Notes: generated by a model from the sequence alone, not told the origin. Counted from the first letter of the stretch, positions 41,416 through 52,588 are shown. The stretch: 64,000 bases of DNA from Torymus aiolomorphi (GCA_036365515.1 CM070875.1:103210628-103274627); one strand, 5' to 3'. Made by a program: numbers and translations.

Positions 41416-41750
41416 TTTGTAATCAAACCAAAATCATTTCAATGCCAATTTAAATATTAATTGACAATAATAACAATTATTAATTATTAATTTGTAATTA
41501 ATTAAACTATTATTGTAATCGAATTAAGGTGGCTTGGGAACGACAATTGGTCACATTATGAAAATTTGTTTGCAATCCTGTGTTCACATGTTATAATGTA
41601 AGAAACGGCATCATATAAAAATATGGATCTTAAAGTAACTAAAAAAATTTTTACTGACGAAATTTTAACATTGCACAAGTAGTTTTCTTTTAATAAAAAC
41701 ATTATTTAATTTTTGAGATGTGAATTTATCGCCCTCCATATTATTCATGT
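41416..41750. other. AT-rich stretch, no gene seen
   Basis: Contains an isolated TTAAGGTGG at 41524, like the ends of the MITEs at 12813 and 46600, but I found no partner end. Confidence 0.5.
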
Positions 41751-41827
41751 TTGAAAGATACTTATGGATCAGGATGGGGCTTTTTTAATACAAAAAAAGA
41801 GACTTGATCTTTTTTTCTGTAAATGCT

Positions 41828-41875
41828 TCAAAGCGACGTTTCGTCGGTTTGGTCTGCCGACCTCTTCAGGCTAGA
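41828..41875 (-). ncRNA. Hammerhead-like motif, PLE-3
   Basis: The minus strand reads CCTGAAGAGGTCGGC, loop, CCGACGAAACGTCGC: core CUGAAGA, stem II GGUCGG/CCGAC, GAAA and a following stem. The best match to the known PLE hammerhead form in the window. Confidence 0.7.
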
Positions 41876-42143
41876 TGTTTATTAAATAAGAATACAGAAT
41901 TACAAATCACGTATCACATTCGGTAAAAAAACCAATGATATATAAAAAGGAAACGAACCCTATTTACCTTAAACGTTGGCACAAGTCAACGAGTCAAAAT
42001 TTATAACGATGTACAGTCATATTAACACTTACGGCTAATGGCAAAGAACATTAACGTACATATCAATTTATACACAACGCTATCAAAATAGACGAAAGTA
42101 TTGAAGTAGTCAATCATAACAAAAACAATCATGACGTTAGCAG

Positions 42144-43043
42144 TTAAAATTTCGAAAGTAAAGGAAAATAAATGCGGTTAAGTATATAAATATCCTCTTT
42201 CTTGTTTACACTGTGTTTGTTACATTTTATGTGTATCATTTCCGATAAGAGTCTTTTTTTATAATTCCGCTCAATGTCTATAATTTTTGTGTCGTCCCAA
42301 TTAAATTCATGATTCAAACTATTTTTGTGGGTGTGTACTACGGACTCGATGTTTTTGTTTTTCTTATGTTCATTGATTCTTGTTTTTAAAGAACGAATGG
42401 TTTCACCAATGTACGTAGCTGGGCAATTTTTACAAGTAAATTTGTACACCACACCTGTTTGATCCCATTTGTCAGACTTATCTTTCCCCAATTTAATCAC
42501 GGAGTTCATACTTTTATTCACTGTGGGAATCGTGGTAATATTGTATTGCTTAAAAATTGAAGAAATTCTTTCGTAATTGTTAGTGAACGGTAATTGAATC
42601 TTAGGCATTTTTTGGAACATTGATTTTTTATGTGTGTTTTTGTTGATGAATTTTGATTTATATTTTAGATACTGTAGACGTGTTTTAATATTTTTATCAA
42701 TGAAAGTAGAAGGATACTCATTAAGAATTAACATATTTTTAATTTTTTTCAAATTCTCGAAATGAAATCGCTTGTCTGAAAGTACAATCGCTCTGTCAGT
42801 TAAGTTATAGATGATATTTCTTTTTTGCTGGATTGGATGTTTTGAAAGAAAATTGATTACTCTACTTGAAGAAGTTGGCTTTTGATACCAATTTGTACTA
42901 ATTCTATTGTTTTCTTTAATTAATGTCATATCTAAAAAGCTAATACTATTATTATTTTCTATTTCATATGTGAATTGTAAACTTTTGTGGTATGAATTAA
43001 AAATGGAAACTACCAGATCAATGTGTTCTCTTTTTATGCACAT
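42144..43043 (-). CDS. PLE-3 RT thumb and GIY-YIG endonuclease (5' truncated)
   Basis: A 299-codon open frame. Starts just after the YVDD motif, continues with FLDMTLIKENNRISTNWYQKP (RT C-terminus), and ends with the GIY-YIG domain: GVVYKFTCKNCPATYIGETIRSLKTRINEH, then FNWDDTKIID and EMIHIKCN. The nuclease part has no breaks, but the catalytic RT core is absent, so the element cannot copy itself. Confidence 0.85.
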   Translation of the reverse strand: MCIKREHIDLVVSIFNSYHKSLQFTYEIENNNSISFLDMTLIKENNRISTNWYQKPTSSSRVINFLSKHPIQQKRNIIYNLTDRAIVLSDKRFHFENLKKIKNMLILNEYPSTFIDKNIKTRLQYLKYKSKFINKNTHKKSMFQKMPKIQLPFTNNYERISSIFKQYNITTIPTVNKSMNSVIKLGKDKSDKWDQTGVVYKFTCKNCPATYIGETIRSLKTRINEHKKNKNIESVVHTHKNSLNHEFNWDDTKIIDIERNYKKRLLSEMIHIKCNKHSVNKKEDIYILNRIYFPLLSKF

Positions 43044-43107
43044 AATAGTGTCATCAACATATCTATAATAAAAAATCTATAATCCTGATCCATAAGTATC
43101 TTTCAAT

Positions 43108-44032
43108 CATTATTTAATTTGTTTAATTTCATATTGGAAGGATTAATATTGATCAAATAAAATACATTCATTGTAGATAGTACACCCTACACCCGTGCTA
43201 GAGCCCTCCCTGCTGTCTTTTTCCTAAATCTATGCTTTTTATTTCCCATGCTTTCGGCCGCATTCAAGATCTATTTGCTTCTATTTCTATGTTACAATGA
43301 AGTTTGTTGTTCAGAATTAACATCTTAACAAAATAATTAACAGTATACATTAACAAATACATTTATGTTATGATTTACATTACACAATCATTTTAGTCGG
43401 CTTAAGACAATACAGCTTCATTGTAGGCACGCGTAGCGCACCCAACATTCTAGTCTTTTAAAAGAATGATGACGGAAACGTGAACCTAAAATAAAACCTT
43501 TGCAATTGGTCAAGTCCGTTTAAATGAAACACGTGATTGATCGACGCTGATGTTAACTTTTTGCTTAAGGTCTTAGCTAATTAGTCCAAATATAACCTAC
43601 AATGTATGGAATTATGAAATACTTAAACTAAAAATATGTCATCAATAGTATTAATGACTTAAAATTTGATTTTGTATAACAAATAAGTATTAAATTTTAT
43701 CTGTAGTTAAGAATGAAGGACTATGAATACGGTCTTGATTTTAAATTTCTAACATCCAAATTTTTGTGTTATAGAGATAAACTAAAATAAATACAATCCA
43801 AAATTCAATAAAATAATCGATAAATTTCCATATGTTAAAAACCAAAATAAATTTTAAATATATAATATTTTAATATTAATTGTACAATGAAAGGTAAAGC
43901 GAGAGCGCGCGCAGCGCGCTTATATGGCTAGTATTCATAAGTAACGTATTGTCAATACTTTTTAATAGTAACTATAATAATTTCAATTTATTGAATCGAT
44001 TTGAATCAATAAAATAAGAAATAAAAATATCT
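43108..44032. other. AT-rich stretch, no gene seen
   Basis: Holds the second copy of the repeat also at 36252-36330, and a short CG-rich patch (GCGCGCGCAGCGCGC, 43905-43920). No coding signal. Confidence 0.5.
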
Positions 44033-45060
44033 ATTCCACTTCGTTCGTTTCAACATCGGAAGTACTATCTTCTGAGTAACTATCTGTATCCATTAAAATT
44101 AGTAAGTTTTTCATTTCTTCGGTAAGTTTAGGCTTTTTTATTTTGATAATTCTACTTAAAGATATGAAAGAATCTGAACTTAGTAGCAAGCGTTTAAACA
44201 CGTCAGTATTTGTGTTTATCCTGTAAATTTAAAGAAAATTATTTCATGATATATGCTTTTATAACATAAATATAAATGTTTTAAGTGTATTTCACTTTGA
44301 AGATTTTCGAGAATGATTTTTTTATATCTCTTAATATCTTTATTATGGCATTCCTGTGCTTCTTCAGAAAACATCCCAATCTGAAGAATCATATTTTCAA
44401 TAATGCAATACCCGTGGATTAAAATTTTATCCATAGATGGTGGCATGTAATACCATGGATGAAGTTGTACAAAACCGTTTGCAACTTCTTTACAATATAA
44501 CTTAAATGCATTAGCATAAATTTTTTAGCCCAATGATAAAACGCCCAGTATAACTTTAAACTTCTGAAGTAATACTTCGTCAAATCCTAATTATACGAAA
44601 TTTAGTTATAACACAATGCAACTTTCAGAAAACATGAAATCACATAATTAAGTATACCTGTAACTTTAGCTACAAGTTTCGAATTTTGAAAGAAGGCTCT
44701 AGAAGTCTGCCGTCGTTTGAACTACCATATCCTTGTTTTGGAGTGTCCACCTTTATTCCAAGGTCTTTGCGAAGATGCTTTTGAATCTCAACTTTTCTCT
44801 TCATCATGAGGCTTTTACTTCCCTCGATACCTTTGTAATGATTGAACACAGCAGAATTAATTGAAGATAAAAATCAGCATATGTTGAAGCTGTAAAATTG
44901 AGGGTAATATCAAAGAGTTCAGATAGACTTACATAATTACGCACTTCCAACAATTTTTCATAATTTATTACATGTTTTTATTTTTCCAGTTATTCGCTGT
45001 TCTTTTACTTATAATCGATAGTTAATATTTGTGAAATTAAAAAAATAGTACATTACGACA

Positions 45061-45275
45061 CTAGTGCGGGAAAGTAGATTTTCGTCTCATGTGACGTTTA
45101 CACCCGAGCGAAGCGAGGGCGGAAAGGCACACGAGGCGAAAATCTCTTTCCCGCACATGTATCGTACAGAACTTTTTGATACGACGTGTGGAAAGTTCGA
45201 TTTCGAGCACATGCTTTTTGCCGAGCGTGCGGGAAATCGAACTTCCCGCACGGAGTGTCGAAAACAATATAATAT
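45061..45275. mobile_element. MITE-like block with two hairpins
   Basis: GCGGGAAAGTAGATTTTCG is inverted as CGAAAATCTCTTTCCCGC, and GGAAAGTTCGATTTC as GAAATCGAACTTCCC. GC-rich in AT-rich surroundings and inserted in the decayed transposon gene. Exact ends not fixed. Confidence 0.55.
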
Positions 45276-45489
45276 ATTAAATTGACCACAAATGCAGGAT
45301 AGAAATCTATAATTAGCTTCGATATTCTCTTTGAATGCATACAACAAATCTAACATTGTAACTGTACTCACTCTCCATTTCTTACAAGGTAAACGATATG
45401 ATACACGTAAAACACATTCTAAAAAACGAATTTTGGCATGTAATATTGGAATTCCGTGATTCAAAGGTGATTGTTTAATTCGGAAACAA

Positions 45490-46083
45490 GACAGGTGCGA
45501 TCAAAGGTGTCATTGACAGAGCGATTAAATTGTCACATAAAGATTTTAGGAAAAAGAATTTAAATTTAGTTAGAGAAACATTTATTAAGAATAGTTATCC
45601 TGTAAAATTTATTGATAAAATGATTGATGAGAGAGTGTGGGAAATTTATAATGGTGGACTGAAGAAGCGGGCAGATAATCAAACAAGGAATAGAAATGGA
45701 AAGAACGCATATTTTAGTTTACCATATGTTAGAGGTTTGTCGGAAAGGATTAGAAGGGTTTTTAGTAAACATAATATTCAAGTTTTCTTTAGGAACGATA
45801 ATAATTTAGAAAAGTTATTTAGTAATTGTAAAGACAAGGATGATAAAGGTTTAAAATCGGGAGTAGTTTATAAAATTAATTGTAGGGATTGTAATGGATG
45901 TTATATTGGTCAAACGGGTAGATATTTGAAGAAGAAAATATATGAACATCAATATAGTTTACGTAGTACAAATTTTACATCGGGTTTGAAAGAATATTGT
46001 TTAAATAGTTTGCATTCTTTCGATTTTGAGAGTGTGGATATTTTGGAACAAGGGATTAAGAATAAATATGAGGGAAAGCCTTG
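45490..46083 (+). CDS. PLE-4a GIY-YIG endonuclease fragment
   Basis: The open frame begins TGAIKGVIDRAIKLSHKDFRKK, has no start codon of its own, and ends KNKYEGKP. The GIY-YIG motif is GVVYKINCRDCNGCYIGQTGRYLKKKIYEH, with an intact nuclease core by eye. Reverse transcriptase is missing. Confidence 0.85.
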
Positions 46084-46267
46084 AAGTATTTACATTCTAA
46101 GGAATCGGAATAATGTAAATTTAATGGTAGTCAACTAAATTAGATAACATTTATGATTCTTTATTAATTTATGTGAGAAGGGAAAGTTGGAGAGGGGAAG
46201 GTGTATGGTGGTGGGGGTAAGAGGAAATAAGTGGGTATATAAGGAGGTCTATCGCGGGTTTCATTTC

Positions 46268-46310
46268 AGTCCCTGAGAAGGAGCCGGAGCGGGCTCGAAA
46301 CGTTGGGCAA
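46268..46310 (+). ncRNA. Hammerhead-like motif, PLE-4a
   Basis: CCCTGAGAAGGAGCC, loop, GGGCTCGAAACGTTGGG: a CUGAGAA core variant, stem II GGAGCC/GGGCTC, GAAA. Confidence 0.55.
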
Positions 46311-46599
46311 TTGGGCGGTTTGGTGGTGGGCGGCAGTCAGATGGTCCTTTGCTAATAAAGTTTTTTTTCCAGGTTTTGATTGGGTTTTTGTTTCAGATTC
46401 TGCGGGGGTGATTATAAACAAGGGCAATCTGACTGCCATAAATATTAATTATTTTAATTTAATTTATAAGACTGTAAGACCGATGGAAAAATTCTCATCA
46501 GTTGATGATTGTTTAATATTCCTTTCGTGGTGTGATCTAATGTCGTTCATTTCAGATATCTTAATTCTGCATATGTAACAGCACTGACTAGAACTGTGA

Positions 46600-46809
46600 T
46601 TAAGGTGATGTGATACCCACACTGTTACTCAATTCTGGATTCCGTTTTTCTCCTTCAATTTTAAACTTTTTAAAAAAAACTCTTTGACATGTTTTAAGTT
46701 TTATAAAGAACTACAACGTATCGAAGGGTTTTTTTCTTAAAATTAAAAATTGAATGAGAAAAAAGGGAACCCAATTTTGAGTAATAGCGTGGGTATCGCA
46801 TCACCTTAA
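46600..46809. mobile_element. Short MITE with TTAA ends
   Basis: TTAAGGTGATGTGATACCCAC at the left is inverted at the right (GTGGGTATCGCATCACCTTAA), and the inversion continues inward (GTTACTCAA). The 210-base element includes the TTAA on both sides. It lies in the decayed transposon gene. Confidence 0.75.
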
Positions 46810-48349
46810 GGACATTACGCATATAAAAAAATCTTTAGTATTAAAACCATTTAAAAAAAAAAAAAAAAATTTGGCGTTCAAGACAATCTATTTTAATTAA
46901 ATTTCAAATCTTGAATTGTAATACCAAAGTAAAAGGATGATCTACCTTCCCATCAATCATCGTCAGTGACAAATCGAATTCGACTTTACATCCACAATAA
47001 TAAAAATCGTTCAAACTGCTTATCTCATTTCTGATATTTTGATCCTCTTGCTTCGTTAATTCATTTGTTTCTTTTGCAAATTGTATGCAGATTGGACGAC
47101 AAAATCTGGCAGACGATGGTAAAGGATTGCTCCAAAGAACATTATTTTGCGTTCTTTTCTGTTCAATTAGTTGCAAAGGAACTAGTGACGAGCAAAATAT
47201 ATTTTCATCATTACTAGTTTCACTGTTCCATTTCTGTTTATAAGAATTGGCCGATGTACCACCAAAACCGTATTTAACAACTAAAATAAATTGTCTGGAT
47301 ATAGCTTCATAAATTTATATTATGGATATATTTCTGTTAACAGGAAGGTTGAGGAACTTGAGTAAGCGTTGTGCAGTGTGATTTAACAGATTTTGCAGGG
47401 GAACTTTATTAATTATTTCGTCAATATATATATTCTCTGGGTAAGTTTCCATTTTAGATGCTAAAATCTGGTTTATCTAAAAATATAAGAAAAATTACCT
47501 TACGCTCATAATAAAAAAATTACCACTAAATAGTTATATTATCAAAATACATAAGTATTTAAAATATAAGATAATAAAAATGAATTTTTATTTCATTTTT
47601 CAATTTGTTTACTTTTTTATATGATGGATACAAATCGTGATTGTGTTTCAAAGCAGATTGCCTAATTTTCATGTAAGAACTTTCACTCAACCAGTATTTA
47701 TTAAGAGAGCAAGTGCTTCTTCTGGCGTGATTTGAGACGCTTTTTTTGAGCCATCACTATTATCTTCATGTTTAAAAGCTTCATTGGCTGCATTGAAAAT
47801 AATATCTAGCGAAATCTGTTCAGTAACATTTTTTACCATCCTATTCTTAGTGTTGATCTAAGCTCTGTTATAGTTTACAGTACCATGACCGCGTTTGATT
47901 TCTGGAAAACTTTGTTGGACTTTTTTTTGAAAATGATTTCCAGCATGTGAAGTTAAAATAAAACGTTTGTAATTAATTGATTCTAATCTCGTCAAAAGCC
48001 TGATTGACTAAATTTCCATAACTTAAAGAGACGCGTAATGATTAAAAATCCGACCTCAACTAGATTCTTTTCAATCAGCAAAAAATGATTAAATTTATAA
48101 ATTAAAATTTGAAGGAATAAGCATTAAAAATGTTACTTATGTCGACTGCAACTTACTATCAACTGATGAGAATTTTTCCATCGGTCTTACAGTCTTATAA
48201 ATTAAATTAAAATAATTAATATTTATGGCAGTCAGATTGCCCTTGCTTATAATCACCCCCGCCGAATCTGACATAAAAATTTAATTAAACCTGGAAAAAA
48301 ACTTTATTAGCAAACGACTATCTGATTGCCCCCCACCACCAATTGCCCA

Positions 48350-48400
48350 ATTGCCCAACGTTTCGAGCCCGCTCCGGCTCCTCCTCAAGGACTGAAATGA
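48350..48400 (-). ncRNA. Hammerhead-like motif, PLE-4b
   Basis: Minus strand CCTTGAGGAGGAGCC, loop, GGGCTCGAAACGTTGGG; same stem II as PLE-4a but a changed core (UUGAGGA), so probably weaker or dead. Confidence 0.45.
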
Positions 48401-48660
48401 AACCCGCGATACACCTCCTTATATATCCATACCAACTTATTTCCTCTTATCCCCACCACCTTCCCCTCTCCAACTTTCCATTCTCACTTAAATTCATAAA
48501 GAATGATAAATGTTATCTAATTTACTTGACTCTACCATTAAATTTACATTATTCCGATTCTTTAGAATGTGAATACTTTCAAGGCTTTCCCTCTTATATT
48601 TATTCTTAATCCCTTGTTCCAAAATATCCACACTCCCAAAATCGAAGGAATGCAAACTAT

Positions 48661-50175
48661 TTAAACAATGTTCTTCAAACCCGATGTAAAATTTGTACTA
48701 CGTAAACTATATTGATGTTCATATATTCTCTTCTTCAAATACCTACCCGCTTGATCAATATAGCATCCATTACAATCCCTACAATTAATTTTATAAACTA
48801 CTCCCGATTTTACACCTTTATCATCCTTGTCTTTACAATTACTAAATAACCTTTCTAAATTATTATCGTTTCTACAGAAAACTTGAATATTATGTTTACT
48901 AAAAACCCTTCTAATCCTTTCCGACAAACCTCTAACATATGGTAAACTAAAATATGCTTTCTTTCCATTTCTATTCCTTGTTTGATTATCTGCCTGTTTC
49001 TTCAATCCACCATTGTAAATTTCCCACACTCTCTCGTCAATCATTTTATCAATAAATTTTACCGGATAACTATTCTTAATAAATGTTTCTCTAACTAAAT
49101 TTAAATTCTTTTTCCTAAAAGCTTTATGTGACAATTTAATCGCTCTGTCAATGACATCTTCGATCGCACCTGTTTTGTTTCCGAATTGGTGGTGAGAATC
49201 AAAATTTAAAAATCTACCTGACCATGTAGATTTTCTATACCAATCTAATTTCACTCTATTATTGTTAACTCTAATGATTCTAATATCTAAAAAACTCAAT
49301 TGATTAGCTGACTCGACCTCTTTTGTGAATTTAATTCTATCATGGATAGAATTAAACACATCGACCATATCATTCACAAAACGTTCAGGTACAACTGCAA
49401 AAATGTCATCAACATATCTTTTAAAAATAATTGGCTGAAAAACCAACTTAGACAAAGCAACACTTTCAAATTTTTCCATTACTAAATTCGCTATAACAGG
49501 TGACAAAGGTGATCCCATTGGACAACCATATCTTTGCTCATATAAACTATTATCAAAAGAAAAAATTGTGTTTTTAAAAACCAAGTTAAGTGCCTTTACA
49601 AATTCATCTTTTATTAAACTAGTATGTACTTTAATTCCAGACCATTTATCTTGTACAATATCATTCAACAACTCTAGAGGTATATTTCTAAACAAAGACA
49701 CTACATCCAATGAAATCATCCTGTCATCATTCGAAATAACAATATCTTTCATTATATCATAAAAACTCCAACTATCTTTAATATATGAATTTGTTTTACC
49801 CACTATCTTGAACAATATATTAGACAAAAAACTCGCCAGTCTATAAGTCGGAAAATTTATCGATGATATTATTCTTCTATATGTGTACCGTTCTTTGTGA
49901 ATCTTAGGAAGCCCATAACATTTAGCTACTGTGCCATTTTCACATTTTAAATATTTAAACATACTATCCTTAATATAAGCTTTTGTTTTCCAATACATCA
50001 ATAATTCTTTCAATTTATCTTGTAGTCTATTGATATGTGGATTCCTAATTTTCACATAAGTGGTATCATCATCCAACATAAGTTGAATTTTATTTATATA
50101 ATCCCTTTTATCTGAAACTACCGTTACATTTCCTTTATCTGCTTTTTGGAAGATCATATTCGGATTCTCTCTCAA
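48661..50175 (-). CDS. PLE-4b reverse transcriptase and GIY-YIG
   Basis: A 504-codon open frame. Motifs: KADKGNVTVVSDKRDYI, AKCYGLPKIHKERY, SLDVVSLFRNIP, GCPMGSPLSPVIANLVME, FKRYVDDIFAVVP (catalytic Asp pair present), FLDIRIIR, and at the end GVVYKINCRDCNGCYIDQAGRYLKKR. In the GIY-YIG motif Gly is changed to Asp relative to 4a. The frame stops early (SGLKNIV) by a frameshift near 48665; the missing tail is readable in another frame to about 48560. Upstream of 50175 the frame is lost at the junction with PLE-5. Confidence 0.88.
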   Translation of the reverse strand: MRENPNMIFQKADKGNVTVVSDKRDYINKIQLMLDDDTTYVKIRNPHINRLQDKLKELLMYWKTKAYIKDSMFKYLKCENGTVAKCYGLPKIHKERYTYRRIISSINFPTYRLASFLSNILFKIVGKTNSYIKDSWSFYDIMKDIVISNDDRMISLDVVSLFRNIPLELLNDIVQDKWSGIKVHTSLIKDEFVKALNLVFKNTIFSFDNSLYEQRYGCPMGSPLSPVIANLVMEKFESVALSKLVFQPIIFKRYVDDIFAVVPERFVNDMVDVFNSIHDRIKFTKEVESANQLSFLDIRIIRVNNNRVKLDWYRKSTWSGRFLNFDSHHQFGNKTGAIEDVIDRAIKLSHKAFRKKNLNLVRETFIKNSYPVKFIDKMIDERVWEIYNGGLKKQADNQTRNRNGKKAYFSLPYVRGLSERIRRVFSKHNIQVFCRNDNNLERLFSNCKDKDDKGVKSGVVYKINCRDCNGCYIDQAGRYLKKRIYEHQYSLRSTNFTSGLKNIV

Positions 50176-50310
50176 GAATTTCTACGTTAGTTGAGAGTAG
50201 TATAAATATTGCACTCCAATTGTTTATTAATGTGTAAGGGATCGATCTGACGGAGGCAGGTAAAAGAAGAAGAAAAACAAAGTTTTTTCTTTATATTTTC
50301 TTTATATTTT

Positions 50311-50352
50311 TGCAACGTTTCGTTGGCATGATCCGCCAACCTCTTCAGGCTG
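50311..50352 (-). ncRNA. Hammerhead-like motif, PLE-5
   Basis: Minus strand CCTGAAGAGGTTGGC, loop, GCCAACGAAACGTTGC: core CUGAAGA, stem II GGUUGGC/GCCAAC, GAAA and a following stem. Matches the known PLE form. Confidence 0.7.
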
Positions 50353-50589
50353 TAATTTATTAATAACAAAAAATAAATTTTTAAACATTATGAAAAAAAT
50401 ACACTATCACTTTGGTTACAAGAATCGTAAATACCTTATTCATATAGAGCACATGGCATCGATATAAGCGATACAGTGGTGTACAGTCGTATTTATAGTC
50501 GAAAGATGCGTGTGTTTACAAACAAGGAGAAAATAAGCAGAGTAATACATAGTTCAATTTAAAAGGCGGAGTAACGGAAAATAAGAGCT

Positions 50590-51118
50590 ATTTAATTATC
50601 TTACATCTTCTTCTTTGTTTATATTGTTTTTATCACATTTAATGTGAATCATTTCGGATAGAGTGCGTTTTTTATAATTTACTTCGTAATCTAAAATTCT
50701 ACTATTTTCCCAGTCAAAATCATGTGAAAACTTATTCATGTGTTGTTTCACTACTGCTTCTGGATTATTGTTTTTTTGGTATTCTTTAATTCTAGTTTTT
50801 AAAGTCCTTTTGGTTTCTCCTGTATATGACGCTGGGCATGATTTACAAAAGAACTTGTATACTATGTTAGTCCGATCCCATTTCTCGGTATGGTCTTTTC
50901 CTAGTTTGATAACTGAGTTGAAACTTTTTTTAACTATAGGTAGAGCGCGGAAGTTGAAGGGTTATAAAATGGCTGCTAATTTATTAAATTGATCATTAAA
51001 CGGTAAAGAAATGTATGAAGAAGATCTATTGCGTAATGGTACTATTTTATGTGATTGTTTATGTTTGATAGTGTGCATCCTGATGCGTGTATAACGGTTG
51101 ATAAATTTATTAGGGTAA
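50590..51118 (-). pseudogene. PLE-5 GIY-YIG endonuclease (decayed)
   Basis: In frame pieces the minus strand reads SFNSVIKLGKDHTEKWDRTNIVYKF, CKSCPASYTGETKRTLKTRIKEYQ and EMIHIKCDKN. The motif YTGET replaces YIGET. Stops follow the RT frame at 51119 and near 50960. Confidence 0.75.
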
Positions 51119-52588
51119 CTATTGTCTGAGAATTTGAGTGACGATTTTTAGATTTTTTCTATGAAATTTTTTATGTGAAAAAGAAGTAGCCCTATCACCC
51201 AGGTTATAAACTACGTTTATTTTTTGTTGAGTGGGGTGGTTAGAGAGATAATTGATTAATCTACCAGAAGAAGTAGGTTTATTGAACCAATCAGTAATAA
51301 TATAATTATTGTGGCGAATTAAAGAAATATCTAGAAAATTAATTGTTTTATGTTGTTCTAATTCATACGTAAATTGCAAACGCTTATTATATGAATTAAA
51401 GATGTTTATAACTAAATCAATGTGCTTTTTGCTAATACACATGATAGTATCATCTACGTAACGATAGTAAAACAAAGGTTTGACGTTATAGTTTTCTTCT
51501 AAGTTTTTTAGGCAATTTATTTCTAAATCGTCCATCACCATATCTGCGAACAACGGTGAAATGGGAGAACCCATGGGTGTACCTTCAATTTGTCGATAAA
51601 ACTTATTATTGAAAGAGAAAAACGTATTGGAAAATAAAAATTTTGTGCAAGTAACGATATGATGGAAGGGAATTTTGCATTGATTATGTATATATTCAAA
51701 TCTTCTGTCTAGACTATCTAATACTAACTGTAGTGGTATGTTTGTAAATAAGGAAGTGACATCTAAAGAGAGTAGTATATAGTCATCCGGAATCCTAACT
51801 GACTCTAATTTTTGTTTTAAATCTAAGCTGTTATTGATATGAGATGTGAGTGTTTTTATAGAATGTCTGATCTCATTGTATATTATTTTGGCTAAAAAAT
51901 GGGTCGGACTGTTGATCAACGAAATTATTGGGCGAGATGGTACATCTTTTTTATGTATCTTGGGTAGACCATAGCATTTTGCTAATGTAGTATTGGTACA
52001 GGAAAGTGCATTATTATGGAATTTCGTGTATAAATGGTTATTGTTATTTAGATATTTTAGGATCGTAGAAGTGTCTGTTTGTAATTTTTTTAAAGGATTC
52101 TTATTGAAAAGTTCATAAGTGGTTTTATCAGATAATAGGTTTTCCATTTTGTCATAGTATTCAGACTTAAGTAAACAGACCGTCACATTGCCTTTATCAG
52201 AAGTAGTGAACCATATGTCCGGATTATTTTTAATGAAAGCTTTGGTTTTTGTTAACTTAATTTTCATATTTCTATCTTGAGTGTTTATATGTTTTTCTTT
52301 TTTAAACCCCATTTTTAGATTAGAAACGATTTTTTCCCTAATTTCTGATTTTTTTCCAAACGGTAATTCGGAGTTTACTAAGCTGGACTCAACATTTTTG
52401 AGTGTGTCAATAATGTCTTTTTTACAAATGTCTTCATTAATACTAAATTTTGGTCCTAAGGAGATAATTTCAATTACATCAGTCGGTATTTGTATATTAG
52501 TAAGGTTTTTGAAAAATCGTATGGATGATGTAGTTGACTCCGAGATTTGTAATAGTCTGTTATTTAAGAATTTAAACTTTTCTTTCAA
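51119..52588 (-). CDS. PLE-5 reverse transcriptase
   Basis: A 489-codon frame, open a few codons further upstream to the junction at 52613. Motifs: TSDKGNVTVCLLKSEYYDKM, AKCYGLPKIHKKD, SLDVTSLFTNIPLQLVL, GTPMGSPISPLFADMVMDD, YYRYVDDTIMCISKKH (catalytic), FLDISLIRHNN. This is the Penelope RT class. It ends RQ before the GIY-YIG part. Confidence 0.88.
   Translation of the reverse strand: MKEKFKFLNNRLLQISESTTSSIRFFKNLTNIQIPTDVIEIISLGPKFSINEDICKKDIIDTLKNVESSLVNSELPFGKKSEIREKIVSNLKMGFKKEKHINTQDRNMKIKLTKTKAFIKNNPDIWFTTSDKGNVTVCLLKSEYYDKMENLLSDKTTYELFNKNPLKKLQTDTSTILKYLNNNNHLYTKFHNNALSCTNTTLAKCYGLPKIHKKDVPSRPIISLINSPTHFLAKIIYNEIRHSIKTLTSHINNSLDLKQKLESVRIPDDYILLSLDVTSLFTNIPLQLVLDSLDRRFEYIHNQCKIPFHHIVTCTKFLFSNTFFSFNNKFYRQIEGTPMGSPISPLFADMVMDDLEINCLKNLEENYNVKPLFYYRYVDDTIMCISKKHIDLVINIFNSYNKRLQFTYELEQHKTINFLDISLIRHNNYIITDWFNKPTSSGRLINYLSNHPTQQKINVVYNLGDRATSFSHKKFHRKNLKIVTQILRQ

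Larger units (their letters stand above)
41751..43107 (-). mobile_element. PLE-3: 5'-truncated Penelope-like element
   Basis: Minus-strand PLE cut within the RT palm. It is bounded by a perfect 25-base inverted repeat, TTGAAAGATACTTATGGATC at 41751 and its complement ending 43106. The inverted short copy at the 5' side mimics the long inverted arms of PLE-1 and PLE-2. Confidence 0.75.
45480..46506 (+). mobile_element. PLE-4a: 5'-truncated Penelope-like element
   Basis: Flanked by the 11-base duplication GATTGTTTAAT (45469-45479, 46507-46517). Contains the GIY-YIG end of the gene and a 3' region with a hammerhead-like motif. It interrupts the SVHKILIHG-family gene, which reads on across the duplication. 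Confidence 0.85.
44033..47850 (-). pseudogene. Unclassified transposon protein in fragments (SVHKILIHG family)
   Basis: Minus-strand pieces in order: about 47850-47650 (NAANEAFKHEDNSDG, ITPEEALAL), 47470-47350 (YPENIYIDEIINKVPLQNLL), 47300-46904 (KYGFGGTSANSYKQKW, SSARFCRPICIQFAKET, TMIDGKV), 45480-45290 (GIPILHAKIRFLECVLRVSYRL), 44560-44216 (SMDKILIHGYCIIE, SEEAQECHNKDIKRY) and 44215-44033 (TDVFKRLLLSSDSF to a stop). I recognise it as a widespread insect repetitive protein family with no settled name; a transposase role is likely but unproven. It is broken by stops, PLE-4a, and MITEs at 45061 and 46600. Confidence 0.7.
48158..50186 (-). mobile_element. PLE-4b: Penelope-like element, opposite orientation to 4a
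   Basis: Same family as PLE-4a, on the minus strand. The 3' end ATCAACTGATGAG (48158) mirrors the end of 4a at 46506. The coding frame is open for most of RT. The 5' side is cut near 50186, where PLE-5 begins. No target duplication was found. Confidence 0.8.

Noticed and set aside
45061..45464. 125-codon minus-strand frame taken as one protein
   Set aside because: Its start belongs to the SVHKILIHG-family gene and the rest is read through a MITE; it is not one product.
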